Source: Dolichospermum sp. FACHB-1091 (GTDB taxonomy: Bacteria; Cyanobacteriota; Cyanobacteriia; Cyanobacteriales; Nostocaceae). Taken from it: a stretch of DNA of 64,000 nucleotides. The stretch lies in the NCBI RefSeq assembly GCF_014697585.1, contig NZ_JACJSB010000001.1, positions 62,001 through 126,000 of the forward strand, written 5' to 3'. Position numbers and translations under genes: made by a program. The notes below the pieces were generated by a model that worked only from the letters and a program-made list of their open reading frames with translations, did no database searches and was not told the origin of the DNA. Below are positions 8,621 to 17,863 of this stretch, piece after piece (position 1 is the stretch's first letter; each line of letters starts with the position of its first letter).

Positions 8621-9394
8621 TCAGGAAAATTGGGCTTGTAAATTTTCACATTTACCATCATAAACTACTTCACCTTTATCTAAAATAATAGCTCTTTGAG
8701 CGTATTCTGTAGCTAAAGTTAAATCATGTAAAACAGTAATAATAGTTAAACCTTGTTGATGTAATTCAGATAAAGTTGTCATTACTTGTTGTGAGGCTAT
8801 TATATCTAAACCTGTAGTAGGTTCATCAGCTAAGAGTATTTGCGGAGACTGCATTAATGCACGAGCAATTGCTACTTTTTGTTGTTGTCCACCACTCAAT
8901 TTACTGGTTTTTTGATATACTTGTTCTCTTAGTCCTAATTGTGTTAGTAATTCTAAGGCTAATTTACGATCGCTTTGAGGAAATCCCAATAAAGTTTGTC
9001 GGTTTTTTCTAACTCCTAATCTTCCACATAAGACATTATCAATAGCTGATAATTGTCGAATTAATCCCCCTCCTTGAAATAACATTCCCACATCTCGACG
9101 AATTTGTGGTAATTTTTGTTGAGAGCAAGAAACACCATTGATTTTAATTTCTCCTTTCATTAAAGGTACTAAACCCACGAAAGATTTTAACAATGTTGAT
9201 TTACCCGCACCATTCAATCCTAATAAAGCCACAAATTCACCTTGATTAATTTTGCAGTTAATTTTATTTAAAATTGGACGTTTTAGAGATGAAATATAAT
9301 CTGTCTCTAAATTGGAACATTCAATGCAATTCACGTTACTTCTGGATAAATTTAATGAGTGGGAATTGGTCTTTTCTACTTGATAAATAGTCAT
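8621..9394 (-). CDS. phnC: Phosphonate-type ABC transporter ATP-binding protein PhnC
   Basis: This is a 257-residue ABC ATPase. Walker A is GLNGAGKST (near residue 59), the Q-loop follows, the signature is LSGGQQQKVAIARAL, Walker B is ILLADEPT and the switch His is in VLHDLTLA. It should power import together with PhnE and the binding protein PhnD. The N-terminal ~30 residues before the first beta strand are longer than usual for PhnC and look like an unconserved extension; a later start is possible but no better ATG is evident. The gap to phnD (86 bp) holds a hairpin repeat. Confidence 0.88.
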   Translation of the reverse strand: MTIYQVEKTNSHSLNLSRSNVNCIECSNLETDYISSLKRPILNKINCKINQGEFVALLGLNGAGKSTLLKSFVGLVPLMKGEIKINGVSCSQQKLPQIRRDVGMLFQGGGLIRQLSAIDNVLCGRLGVRKNRQTLLGFPQSDRKLALELLTQLGLREQVYQKTSKLSGGQQQKVAIARALMQSPQILLADEPTTGLDIIASQQVMTTLSELHQQGLTIITVLHDLTLATEYAQRAIILDKGEVVYDGKCENLQAQFS

Positions 9395-9452
9395 AAATAA
9401 CCTCAGGACAAAATTTCTTCATCAAAGCACTAATAGAAAACCAAAGATATTT

Positions 9453-9470
9453 AACCCACAAAGGTGGGTT
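9453..9470. repeat. Hairpin repeat between phnD and phnC
   Basis: This is a perfect 7-bp stem (AACCCAC/GTGGGTT) with a 4-base loop, 11 bp beyond the phnD stop codon. The same hairpin forms the core of the repeats at 1561-1675 and 46218-46328. It could attenuate transcription so that the binding protein is made in excess over the ATPase and permease, but it lacks a long T run on the minus strand. Confidence 0.6.
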
Positions 9471-9480
9471 CTATTTATAT

Positions 9481-10455
9481 CTATGGTTCTATTCCTGTAT
9501 TTTTTAATGCTTGTCGCACTGGTAGCAGATGACGATTATGATCAATTCTTACCAATTCTGTGGAATTATATAAACCAGTTAATAATTGATTATTTTCTGA
9601 TTTATTTAACTTTAACAAAGCATTAATCAACTTTTCTCTGACTACAACTGGTACATCATCATCAATCGCAATTCCATGAGCAGGAACACCAGAAATTTTG
9701 TGTAATACTCTAATTTTATCTCTATTTTCCGCTGCTAAATAAGGAGGAAAAAGAGCATATTCTGATACTACAGCCACATCAGCTTGACCCCTAACTACAG
9801 CATCTAAAGCTTTACTATAATTCCCACCATAACTAATTTTACCAAAAAAACTATCTAAACGGTCACGATTAGGAACAAAACCCAGTTTTACTAATTCACT
9901 GACTGGAAAAATAAATCCAGAACCAGAGGTAGGAGAAGTAAAAGCCATGGTTTTTCCTCTTAGTTGTTCTAGGGTTGCTTTCCCAGAATTTTTACTTTTT
10001 AATTCGCTATTTTGAGGAACAACAAAAACAGAATTATAAGTGTATCTTCCAGAGTAATTTTTGCGAACTTCAGCCAAATATAACCGAGAATTTGCTAATT
10101 GTTCCGCTTTGAGTGCCGAACGACTGCTTAAAAATGCTACATCAGCCCGATTTGCTCTTAAGGCCTCTACTGCGGCTGTTTCATCACCTACTTGCGCTTT
10201 GATAGATATTCCTAACTCTTTTGATAAAAACTCGGCCACACTATTAGCTTTATTTTGCAAGTCAGTAGAATCAGAACGGCTAGGAAAAATTATAGTTATA
10301 TCTTGCAATTTTTGAGCAATTAAGCCCGTTTTTGATTGATTTTGGGGATATTGAGCGATCGCAATTGGCAAAAACCCTGAACTGTACCAAACCATTCCTG
10401 TGAACCCTAACAACCCTCCACAAAGGCTATACAGACTTTTTTTACACACTTTCAT
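9481..10455 (-). CDS. phnD: Phosphate/phosphite/phosphonate ABC transporter substrate-binding protein PhnD
   Basis: This 324-residue secreted binding protein starts with a hydrophobic signal segment (about residues 9-33). The body matches the PhnD/PtxB family: DITIIFPSRSD strand, KELGISIKAQVGDETAAVEALRANRADVAFLSS, then KTMAFTSPTSGSGFIFPVSEL, and ALDAVVRGQADVAVVSEYA. The TSPTSGSGF segment corresponds to the ligand-binding Ser/Thr loop. It is first in the phnD-phnC-phnE order. I saw no clear Pho box in the AT-rich upstream spacer, so phosphate control is not supported from sequence. Ligand identity cannot be told from the sequence. Confidence 0.88.
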   Translation of the reverse strand: MKVCKKSLYSLCGGLLGFTGMVWYSSGFLPIAIAQYPQNQSKTGLIAQKLQDITIIFPSRSDSTDLQNKANSVAEFLSKELGISIKAQVGDETAAVEALRANRADVAFLSSRSALKAEQLANSRLYLAEVRKNYSGRYTYNSVFVVPQNSELKSKNSGKATLEQLRGKTMAFTSPTSGSGFIFPVSELVKLGFVPNRDRLDSFFGKISYGGNYSKALDAVVRGQADVAVVSEYALFPPYLAAENRDKIRVLHKISGVPAHGIAIDDDVPVVVREKLINALLKLNKSENNQLLTGLYNSTELVRIDHNRHLLPVRQALKNTGIEP

Positions 10456-10836
10456 TTTTCTACTCCATTAAGAATTATTTTCAATATTTTTGCAAATTTA
10501 TTGCAACTAGTTTTCTAAAGAGACTTTATCGTTTTTAGAAATAAAAGTCAATAAGGTGAAAATTTTTTTCCTGAAAACGACAAAGACCCGATATTGAGTA
10601 TGCTTTATAAAAATTAATATCTATTATATAGATTGTTGATACAATTAAGTATATTTTAACAAAACAGTATAAAATAGATAAATATTTAAGCGCAAAATAT
10701 ATACCAGTGAAGATGGTCAAAATTATCTGCATTTAGGAAGAATTATGGTATTATTATAAATAAACAACAGCTAGAAAATTAGTTTTCAAACTAATGTTAT
10801 TGTATTCCATAAACTCAGAATTTACTATATATAAAA
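10456..10836. other. AT-rich divergent spacer
   Basis: This 381-bp, very AT-rich region lies between phnD and the divergent membrane-protein gene. It must hold both promoters. I see no strong hairpin, repeat or recognisable operator. A 65-residue open frame inside it is low-complexity and unconvincing. Confidence 0.5.
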
Positions 10837-12258
10837 ATGATGAACAAATTGAGAATTTACCACCCAAGAAACCTCTGGTTTGAAAGATTAATGGCCATTA
10901 CCGCCAGTTTGAACTTAATATTAGTTTTATTGGATTTAAGTTACGTACCCTGGCGGGATTTTTACTTCCGCAGACTTCCTGGAATTACTAGATTTTATGA
11001 CCCCGTTAAAGGTATTGAATCTCATCGTGATACAAAACAATATTTAGAAGCAGTAGGGGAATTAGAAGCACAGGTAAATCAAACAGGATTAAACTCATTT
11101 CAAGTTAAAACTAAGTTAGAAAAGCTGCGTTTTCTCAGTCAAGAGATGATTGAAACTAATCCTTTTGCTGGAGCAGGAAAAAGTGGAACTCTGGAAAAAA
11201 TTAAAAACCGAATGCGGGAACATATCGGAGAAAAATCTGCAAAAGCTGCATTTAATACTTTTTGGAGTCAGGAATATTTATCTAAACATGATTGGAATCA
11301 AGAAATAGATTTTTTCCGCGAGAGAATTAGCCCAGGAATTGCGATTAACTATTATCGTAAAATTGATGAAAATGGGGAATTTATGAATAATTTTTGGAAA
11401 ATTGATTTACCTTTTGTGGTTCTATTTACCATAGAATTATTAGGACGGACTTTTTTTATCAAACGTAAATATAGTCATTTAAGTTGGTTAGAAGCAATTC
11501 TTTGGCGTTGGTATGATTTATTATTACTAATACCAATTTGGCGCTGGTTAAGAGTTATTCCAGTGACAGTGCGACTTGATCAAACAAAGCTGGTTGATTT
11601 TTATTTAGTCAGAAGACAAATTCATCAAGGTATTCTGGCTAATTTTGCGGAAGAAATTACAGAAATTGTCGTAGTTCAAGTAATTAATCAAGTTCAAGGT
11701 TCAATTCAACGAGGTGAAATTACACGCTGGATATTAGAATCAGAAAATGTGCGTTCTTATATAGATATTAATAATATCAATGAAGTAGAAGCAATGACAG
11801 GATTATTAATTAAAACACTGGTTACTCAAGTATTACCAAAAATCCAACCAGAAGTAAATGCGATTTTATGCCATAGTATTCAAATCGCTTGTCAGCAATT
11901 ACCTGGCTATAATAACATTCTCATGTTACCAGGATTAGGTAAAGCTCAAACACAAATTACTGAACAAATAGCCACCCAAATTACTAATAATATTTATGGT
12001 GCTTTATCTAATACTATTAAAGATCCTATGGCAGCAAAACTTTCTACTCAGCTAATAGAAAAATTTACAACTTCATTCACTTCAGAAATTCAGCAAAAGC
12101 AAGTATTGGTAGAAATTCAAAGTTTGCTAAATGACTTTTTAGAAGAAGTTAAAATTAACTACATTCAACGTTTATCCCAAGAGGATATAGACAAAATACT
12201 CGAAGAAACCAGAAAAGTGCGAACAGAATCATCTAGTAGTTTATCTATTCGTAAATAA
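10837..12258 (+). CDS. Conserved cyanobacterial membrane protein, unknown function
   Basis: This is a 473-residue protein I cannot assign to a named family. A hydrophobic segment lies near residues 17-37, a charged soluble loop spans ~60-180, and two or three further hydrophobic segments fall at ~190-250 (LPFVVLFTIELLGRTFF and the Trp-rich ILWRWYDLLLLIPIWRWL). The second half (~260-460) is amphipathic and helical with repeated Ile/Gln/Thr patterns, like a long membrane-surface helical bundle. The WRWYD-LLLLIPIWRWLR motif looks like a conserved membrane-interface signature. It appears to be a single-gene unit, followed by a long inverted repeat. Confidence 0.7.
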   Translation: MMNKLRIYHPRNLWFERLMAITASLNLILVLLDLSYVPWRDFYFRRLPGITRFYDPVKGIESHRDTKQYLEAVGELEAQVNQTGLNSFQVKTKLEKLRFLSQEMIETNPFAGAGKSGTLEKIKNRMREHIGEKSAKAAFNTFWSQEYLSKHDWNQEIDFFRERISPGIAINYYRKIDENGEFMNNFWKIDLPFVVLFTIELLGRTFFIKRKYSHLSWLEAILWRWYDLLLLIPIWRWLRVIPVTVRLDQTKLVDFYLVRRQIHQGILANFAEEITEIVVVQVINQVQGSIQRGEITRWILESENVRSYIDINNINEVEAMTGLLIKTLVTQVLPKIQPEVNAILCHSIQIACQQLPGYNNILMLPGLGKAQTQITEQIATQITNNIYGALSNTIKDPMAAKLSTQLIEKFTTSFTSEIQQKQVLVEIQSLLNDFLEEVKINYIQRLSQEDIDKILEETRKVRTESSSSLSIRK

Positions 12259-12283
12259 AAATTAGTAGCTCTACCGGAGTGAG

Positions 12284-12333
12284 TATGCTAAACTGGAGGA
12301 AACAGGGAATTATTAACTTCTCGGTTTAGCATA
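12284..12333. terminator. Inverted repeat between convergent genes
   Basis: TATGCTAAAC (12284-12293) pairs exactly with GTTTAGCATA (12324-12333) across a 30-base loop. It lies between two convergent genes, and a run of T follows at about 12353-12359. It could end transcription in either direction, although the long loop is unusual. Confidence 0.45.
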
Positions 12334-12357
12334 ACAAGTACCGAAGAACCAATTTTT

Positions 12358-13293
12358 TTAAACAACATGGTCTGGTTCTAAAGCACAGGGATAAGCCGAA
12401 TCTCCCGTTTCGACCTGAAGAGTAGAGTGTTTGATCCCAAAATTCTGTTTAAGTTCCTGACAAACTTCCCATAAAAAAGCATCACCGGGGTAGCCCCCTG
12501 GCATCACTAAGTGAACCGTGAGTGCTGTTTCCGTTGTACTCATAGCCCAGATATGAAGATCATGGATTTTTGACACACCAGGGCATTCAATTAAGTAATT
12601 TTTCACAGCCCGCGGTTCGATTCCTGCTGGTACTCCGTCAAGTGCTAAATTTACGGAGTCTCTGAGTAAATGCCACGTCCCGACCACAACAACAGCCACA
12701 AGCACTAAGCTAACCAATGGGTCAAGCCATACCCAATGAGTCAATAAAATCCCAATTCCCGCTACTACAACACCCAAAGATACCAAAGCATCAGCAGCCA
12801 TGTGTAAGAATGCTCCCCGAATATTCAAGTCACTTTTGCGTCCTGAGATAAACATAAGTGCAGTAACAGTATTAATGATAATTCCCACTAGGGCAACACC
12901 AATAATAGTTTCCCCTGATACAGAGGCGGAATCATTAAAGCGGCGAATAGCTTCCCAGCCAATAGCACCCATAGATAAAAACAAGATCACAGCATTTACT
13001 AAAGCAGCTAGGATTGAAGAAGCACGCAAACCATAGGTATAGCGGTGGCTAGGAGGACGACGGGCCAGCGCACTTGCACCCCACGCCAGGAGGAGTCCCA
13101 ATACATCACTCAGGTTGTGACCAGCATCAGCAAATAAAGCCAGAGAGTGCGCTAAATAGCCATAAGCAGCTTCAATAATGACAAAACCTAAATTAAGTGC
13201 AGTCCCAATAGCAAAAGCTCGGCTAAATGTTACCGGAACGTGACTGTGATCATGGTGTCCATGTCCGTGGTGATGATGGTGATCCTGTGTCAT
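12358..13293 (-). CDS. Cation diffusion facilitator (CzcD/ZitB-type) metal exporter
   Basis: This 311-residue CDF transporter exports Zn2+ or related divalent metals in exchange for protons. It opens with a His-rich metal-binding tail (residues 4-18). TM2 carries the metal site HNLSD in ALFADAGHNLSDVLG, and TM5 carries HMAADALVSLG. The TM segments span ~25-200. A cytoplasmic C-terminal domain follows (~215-295, HDLHIWAMSTTETALTVHLV). The His-rich N-terminus and HxxxD pairs favour Zn(II). No metalloregulator gene is adjacent. A second, less closely related CDF gene lies at 52906-53808. Confidence 0.9.
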   Translation of the reverse strand: MTQDHHHHHGHGHHDHSHVPVTFSRAFAIGTALNLGFVIIEAAYGYLAHSLALFADAGHNLSDVLGLLLAWGASALARRPPSHRYTYGLRASSILAALVNAVILFLSMGAIGWEAIRRFNDSASVSGETIIGVALVGIIINTVTALMFISGRKSDLNIRGAFLHMAADALVSLGVVVAGIGILLTHWVWLDPLVSLVLVAVVVVGTWHLLRDSVNLALDGVPAGIEPRAVKNYLIECPGVSKIHDLHIWAMSTTETALTVHLVMPGGYPGDAFLWEVCQELKQNFGIKHSTLQVETGDSAYPCALEPDHVV

Positions 13294-13346
13294 AGTGGTG
13301 AGTTGGGAGTAAAGAATGGATTATTTTCAGGCATTTGCAGGTACTT

Positions 13347-13424
13347 TAGGGTGCGTTAGGATGAAATCCGTAACGTACCATTATCAAGAACTGGGTGTGT
13401 TACGCTATCGCTAACACACCCTAC
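13347..13424. repeat. Inverted-repeat element TAGGGTGCGTTA...TAACACACCCTAC
   Basis: This 78-bp unit has near-identical inverted ends (TAGGGTGCGTTA versus GTAGGGTGTGTTA in reverse) and an internal GTAACG/CGTTAC-like match. It belongs to the same dispersed family as 8559-8590 and the outer ends of 46411-46557. Confidence 0.7.
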
Positions 13425-13475
13425 GTATATTTTTGCAAATCCAACCAGATTTTTATATATATATTAGATCATAGA

Positions 13476-13499
13476 CCCCTCCCCGCTTGCGGGGAGGGG
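13476..13499. repeat. GC-rich hairpin repeat CCCCTCCCC...GGGGAGGGG
   Basis: A perfect 9-bp stem with a 6-base loop is followed by a G-rich tail (GGTTGGGGTGGGG). A related piece in the other orientation lies at about 19020-19063 (CCCCACCCCCAACCCCCTCCCCGC). It stands out sharply from the AT-rich surroundings. It is a known style of dispersed cyanobacterial repeat and lies in a 366-bp spacer with no gene. Confidence 0.7.
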
Positions 13500-13659
13500 G
13501 TTGGGGTGGGGTTCTTATATCTCAGTTGGATGAGGTACACTTTTAGCTGGTAAGATGCCCGCACCACAGGGTTTTTATCATTAATATCTGTACCTCATAA
13601 TATCGGAAACTGCTGTAAATTCGGTAAAAGCTAATTCATCATTACAGATTGACGATAAA

Positions 13660-14064
13660 TTAAGCTCCACGTTTTAATGATGCTTCTACTTTTTTAAATT
13701 CTGCATCTAGACGTTTTTTGAGTTTTTCAGGAACGGGACGGTTAGGATAAGAACTATAATGTCCCGCAAGGGAGTTGAGGGCTGTTCTCATGGTTGTAAA
13801 AGAGCTAAGACTTGCAACAGCGCTATTTCTCTGGTAACGGGCTGAAAAATCGTTAATTTTTTGACGGGCTTCTGTTTGTAGGGCGGCCTTATCAGGAGAA
13901 TCTTGTGGTAATTCTATAGCTTGTCTCAAAGTATTGACCACAGCTAAGGTATCTTGACGATAATCCCCAGTTAAACTATCAAGACTACCACTACAGCCAA
14001 TTAAGCCGATAACTAAAACTAAAACTAAAGAAAGCAGACGCGACCAATAGCTTTTCATAAGCAT
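13660..14064 (-). CDS. psb27: Photosystem II assembly lipoprotein Psb27
   Basis: Psb27 is a lumenal lipoprotein that binds CP43 and holds photosystem II in an inactive form while the manganese cluster is built or repaired. The protein is 134 residues. The signal peptide ends in the lipobox LIGC, so the anchor is Cys 24. The mature part has the four-helix pattern: TGDYRQDTLAVVNTLRQAI, RQKINDFSARYQRN, SFTTMRTALNSLAGHY and RPVPEKLKKRLDAEFKKVE. The YRQDT start and SLAGHYSSYPNRPVPEKLK segments are family signatures. A second possible ATG two codons in cannot be excluded. Confidence 0.93.
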   Translation of the reverse strand: MLMKSYWSRLLSLVLVLVIGLIGCSGSLDSLTGDYRQDTLAVVNTLRQAIELPQDSPDKAALQTEARQKINDFSARYQRNSAVASLSSFTTMRTALNSLAGHYSSYPNRPVPEKLKKRLDAEFKKVEASLKRGA

Positions 14065-14125
14065 TAAGTAAAAAAAACTAAATCACGTCTATCCTATCTT
14101 GAATCGGTATAGTTACTAAAAATTA

Positions 14126-15289
14126 TCAGTTCTCTATTATCAGTTCTCCCCAATTTTCCATAACTCGATATAAAGTATCTCGTTGTTGGTAAGGTCTGTT
14201 TATAGATGTTATGGCATTCTGTAAAGTTTCTACTTCCATACAAGTACCACCTATAGCCCCAGCCATGGTGGTAATATGTTCTTCCATTAATGTCCCACCA
14301 AGATCATTACAACCCCAATTTAAGGCCGTTGTAGCCCCAGCCAGTCCTAATTTTACCCAACTTGGTTGATGATTGGGTATATAATTTCCCAGGTAAATTC
14401 TGGCGACAGCGGTTAACAGCAGGGAATCAGTTAACACTGGTTGATCCCTTCCTACCCGTCTGCGTAAGGATTTGGGCGCTTCTTGTCCCACAAATGGTAA
14501 AACAATAAATTCCGTAATTCTAGCAGGATATCCTGTTTCTATTGCCTTTTGTTGGAGCGATCGCAATTTTTCTAAATGTCCTATTTGTTGTTCTGGAGTT
14601 TCAATATGTCCAGATAATATGGTACTGGTAGTAGGTACACCTAATTGATGGGCTGTACTGACAATTTCTAACCAAGTCTCTGTATTAATTTTTTCTGGAC
14701 ATAATACCCGTCTCACATCATCATCTAACACTTCTGCGGCTGTTCCGGGCATAGAACCGACACCAGCATCTCGCAAAGCTATAATGACATCAGTATAGGA
14801 AATTCCGTCTAATCTGGCGATAAATTGGATTTCCTGGGGTGAAAAAGCGTGTAAATGTAAGTGAGGAAATTCGTTTTTGATGGTTTCTACCAGTTTCAGA
14901 TAGTAAGTTAAAGACTTGCCATTTATTCGCGCTTCTGGGTGTAGTCCTCCTTGCATACAAATTTCAGTTGCTCCTCGACGCACTGCATCTGTAGTTTTTG
15001 ACAAAATCTGCTCCCAATTTAACCAGTAAGCATCCTGATCACCATCATCGCGGCGAAATGCACAAAAACTACAATGTTGTTCACAAATGTTAGTAAAATT
15101 AATATTTCGGTTAATAACGTAAGTAACCGTATTTCCAGCCTGTTTTTGTCGTAATTGGTCTGCTGTAGCTTGAATTTGTGTAATTGCTTCTGGACTGGTC
15201 TGTTTTAATAAGAATACCGCATCATTCGGGGTTATATCTTTATCTGTTAAAGCAGACTCAAGAATAGAATCAACAGTTATATTAGTCAT
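14126..15289 (-). CDS. cofH: FO synthase subunit 2, CofH (radical SAM)
   Basis: CofH joins with CofG to make FO, the deazaflavin chromophore of some photolyases and precursor of F420. The 387-residue protein has the radical-SAM cluster motif [10 protein letters not shown] near residue 68 and the family's [10 protein letters not shown] segment after it. [16 protein letters not shown] and [13 protein letters not shown] are further CofH/MqnE-like marks. MqnC and MqnE are relatives, but cyanobacteria make quinone by the Men route (menB is at 41462), which favours CofH. No cofG is adjacent. The length is normal. Confidence 0.85.
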   Translation of the reverse strand: MTNITVDSILESALTDKDITPNDAVFLLKQTSPEAITQIQATADQLRQKQAGNTVTYVINRNINFTNICEQHCSFCAFRRDDGDQDAYWLNWEQILSKTTDAVRRGATEICMQGGLHPEARINGKSLTYYLKLVETIKNEFPHLHLHAFSPQEIQFIARLDGISYTDVIIALRDAGVGSMPGTAAEVLDDDVRRVLCPEKINTETWLEIVSTAHQLGVPTTSTILSGHIETPEQQIGHLEKLRSLQQKAIETGYPARITEFIVLPFVGQEAPKSLRRRVGRDQPVLTDSLLLTAVARIYLGNYIPNHQPSWVKLGLAGATTALNWGCNDLGGTLMEEHITTMAGAIGGTCMEVETLQNAITSINRPYQQRDTLYRVMENWGELIIEN

Positions 15290-15381
15290 TGGTGATCGAT
15301 TAAATATAAACGACTTATTTAAGTTTTATAATAAATTGAAAGGAGAACCAATATCAACAAATAATATTGATGAAGTTAAAT

Positions 15382-15981
15382 TTAACCCAAAACTCCTTGA
15401 CACAAAATAGCTAAAATCTTGTTTAACTCCTGAATATAATAATTATTCAAATCAATAAATATATCAGTCCCTTCCAACTTTAAGAACTTCCATATATCTC
15501 CTGTTGTCACAGCCCCATAAATAGTTTTAATTTCATTACCTTCCTGTTCATTAAACAATTGTGCTGCTAACATTGCTGCTGCACATTCACCCAAACCACC
15601 TTTAATATTTTCATTTTTAGCTTCTACAATAATTATTACAGGAGCATTAATTGTTAACTGTTCCCTAGAACGACTGATAACAAAATCACAATAACCATTT
15701 AAACCTCTCTCAATATCAACATTAAAATCTGTACCAGAAAATAAACTAATTTGATAATTAGCTTTACGTCTAACTTCTAATAAAATTGGCGTAATAATCA
15801 TTTCTGAACGTGCTTTTTCCGTATTTATTGCTAACGCGAGTTCTGTAGTTTCTTCTAAAGTGTTAGTCAACTTTTCGCTGATTTCTATAGGTTCTACAGT
15901 AGCAAATAAATCAGCTTCTTCCTTAATTGTAATGTTAAAAGTTTTCTTAAACTTAGTTAAGCTAAAATCACTATAAGCCAT
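15382..15981 (-). CDS. PD-(D/E)xK nuclease-like hypothetical protein
   Basis: This 199-residue protein is not a named enzyme to me. It has the pattern of a PD-(D/E)xK domain: NGYCDFVIS (candidate Asp), then a hydrophobic strand leading to VIIIVEAKNE (ExK), then a helix GGLGECAAAMLAAQLFNEQEG. The N-terminal ~70 residues resemble cyanobacterial proteins with a short helical bundle. The ExK-helix part resembles the N-terminal domain of type I restriction subunits, but there is no helicase. It stands alone in opposite orientation to its downstream neighbour. It could be a degenerate nuclease or a binding domain. Confidence 0.65.
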   Translation of the reverse strand: MAYSDFSLTKFKKTFNITIKEEADLFATVEPIEISEKLTNTLEETTELALAINTEKARSEMIITPILLEVRRKANYQISLFSGTDFNVDIERGLNGYCDFVISRSREQLTINAPVIIIVEAKNENIKGGLGECAAAMLAAQLFNEQEGNEIKTIYGAVTTGDIWKFLKLEGTDIFIDLNNYYIQELNKILAILCQGVLG

Positions 15982-16181
15982 TGATCTTACCTATTATTTT
16001 CAATAGGTTATCTAAAATTTAAAACTTCTTTAATTATAGCAGTATACTTTTCACCGAATAGGTGCATCTTTACCCTTAGTCTCAATATCCCTTTGTTTTG
16101 ATCATATTAAGTGTATGATACTCTATGGAAAATTAAGCTTTATACAGACAATTTGGCAATTTAAGATTTACCACGTAGCTT

Positions 16182-17417
16182 ATGAATACAAACTCATCAA
16201 ATTCCCTATTATCAGTTCCCTGCGGTGCATTGAGAATTTCTGAACTGACACCAGACCCTAAGAACGAAAACAATATCATGCTGCTATCTGTAGTAATTCC
16301 TACCTATAAAGAGCGTGATAACATTGAAAATGTAGTTAATATCTTGAGTGGGTTATTAGATCAGACTATTCCTGGTAATTATGAACTAATTGTAGTGGAT
16401 GATGATAGCCCAGACCGGACATGGGAAGTAGCGGAAAATCTCATATCAGATTATCCCCAATTGCGGGTCATGCGTCGTCAAGAAGAACGGGGACTATCTT
16501 CTGCGGTAATTCGTGGCTGGCAAGCGGCCAGAGGGAGTATATTAGGTGTAATTGACGGAGATTTGCAACATCCTCCAGAAGTGCTAACACAATTATGGCA
16601 GAAAATTGAACAGGGAGCAGATTTAGCAGTAGCTAGTCGTCATGTCGAGGGTGGTGGTGTGAGTAGCTGGAGTGTAATTAGACGCTTTTTATCCCGTGGG
16701 GCGCAGGTATTGGGACTAGTAATTTTACCAGAAGTTGTGGGTAGAGTATCTGACCCAATGAGTGGTTATTTTATGGTAAGACGAAAGGCGATCGCTAATA
16801 CTACACTTAATCCCATAGGATATAAAATTCTTTTAGAAGTCATTGGCCGGGGACAAATAAGGGAAATTGGTGAAGCTGGTTACATTTTCCGGGAACGCAC
16901 GGAAGGAGAAAGCAAAGTCACATGGAAACAATATGTAGACTATATTCAACATTTAATCAGATTACGGTTATCTACTGGGAGAATAGGAAAAATTAGTCAA
17001 AAAGTCAACTTTCCTGTTGGGCGATTTCTCCGTTTTGGTGCAGTAGGATTGAGTGGCGTATTTGTAGATTTAACCATATTTCACCTCATGCGTACCGTGA
17101 TCAATTTAGGGTTAACTCGCAGTACAATTTTATCCGCCGAAATAGCAATTCTCAATAATTTTCTTTGGAATGATTTGTGGACTTTTGGGGATATTTCCCG
17201 AAAACAGAGAGGAAAGCGACAGTGTTTCAAAAGATTCTTGAAGTTCAATATAGTCTGTTTAGCTGGGATAATCATCCAAACCTTAGTAGTCAATTTCCTA
17301 TTTAATAACTTAGGTATGAACCAGTATATAGCCAAATTAATAGCGATCGCAGTTGCCACAATTTGGAATTTCTGGGTTAACCTAAAACTAAGCTGGCGAG
17401 TCACAGAAGTCAAATAA
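16182..17417 (+). CDS. Dolichol/polyprenol-phosphate glycosyltransferase with GtrA domain
   Basis: This 411-residue protein has two domains. A GT2 domain (~33-265) has VVIPTYKERDNIENV, the nucleotide-sugar DDDSPD, and VIDGDLQHPPEV supplying the DxD-like metal site. It should charge polyprenyl phosphate with mannose, glucose or a related sugar. A GtrA domain (~285-405) with four TM segments follows (FGAVGLSGVFVDL) and probably flips or anchors the lipid sugar. This fused layout is common in cyanobacteria. The first ~30 residues are unconserved; an alternative ATG at 16278 begins directly at the GT2 domain. Confidence 0.87.
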   Translation: MNTNSSNSLLSVPCGALRISELTPDPKNENNIMLLSVVIPTYKERDNIENVVNILSGLLDQTIPGNYELIVVDDDSPDRTWEVAENLISDYPQLRVMRRQEERGLSSAVIRGWQAARGSILGVIDGDLQHPPEVLTQLWQKIEQGADLAVASRHVEGGGVSSWSVIRRFLSRGAQVLGLVILPEVVGRVSDPMSGYFMVRRKAIANTTLNPIGYKILLEVIGRGQIREIGEAGYIFRERTEGESKVTWKQYVDYIQHLIRLRLSTGRIGKISQKVNFPVGRFLRFGAVGLSGVFVDLTIFHLMRTVINLGLTRSTILSAEIAILNNFLWNDLWTFGDISRKQRGKRQCFKRFLKFNIVCLAGIIIQTLVVNFLFNNLGMNQYIAKLIAIAVATIWNFWVNLKLSWRVTEVK

Positions 17418-17427
17418 ATCCATTAAT

Positions 17428-17712
17428 TCATCTATTGATATTAGGTTTTTGCTTTTGATTAAATAAACCGGACATACTCATACCCGTCACCAACAAACCG
17501 ATTAATCCGAAACCATTCAAAATCGGATAAATTCCCTGTAAATGAAAAATTTCTCCAGTATGAATTTTCAACATTAATCTAGAAGAAAGTCCAATATTAA
17601 CAGACCATTCCCCAATAATAGTTGCTAACATTCCCGTTAAAACAGTTAATAAAAGGGGGACACAAACAATAATGCCAATAACACGATGATATTTACGAAA
17701 TGCTTTTTTCAC
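17428..17712 (-). CDS. Small PepSY-associated membrane protein
   Basis: This 94-residue protein has two hydrophobic helices (IIVCVPLLLTVLTGMLATI and PILNGFGLIGLLVTGMSMS). It starts KKAFRKYHRVIGI and has KIHTGEIF between the helices. This is the HRWxG-type pattern of PepSY-associated transmembrane proteins. In larger members the helices frame a periplasmic PepSY domain, but this one looks like the common short cyanobacterial form. Its function is unknown, possibly linked to membrane redox or iron uptake. It lies only 10 bp from the convergent glycosyltransferase gene. Confidence 0.65.
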   Translation of the reverse strand: MKKAFRKYHRVIGIIVCVPLLLTVLTGMLATIIGEWSVNIGLSSRLMLKIHTGEIFHLQGIYPILNGFGLIGLLVTGMSMSGLFNQKQKPNINR

Positions 17713-17863
17713 AGTAATCCTCCGAAATACAATAAGATTATTAAACGCAGATAAACGCAGATAAACGCAGATGAATTAAGAGATTTATTTTGTGCTGCTT
17801 CACATACAATTAGTATTACCTTTGCGCCTTTGCTCCTTTGCCTCTTTGCGCGAAACATCTTAA

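Noticed and set aside
10535-10732. 65-residue frame upstream of phnD
   Set aside because: Very AT-rich, Ile/Tyr-heavy, no ribosome-binding site and no recognisable domain.
12600-12645. GGTTCGATTCC, like a tRNA T-arm
   Set aside because: It is inside the CDF gene and no matching D-arm, anticodon arm or acceptor stem could be found.
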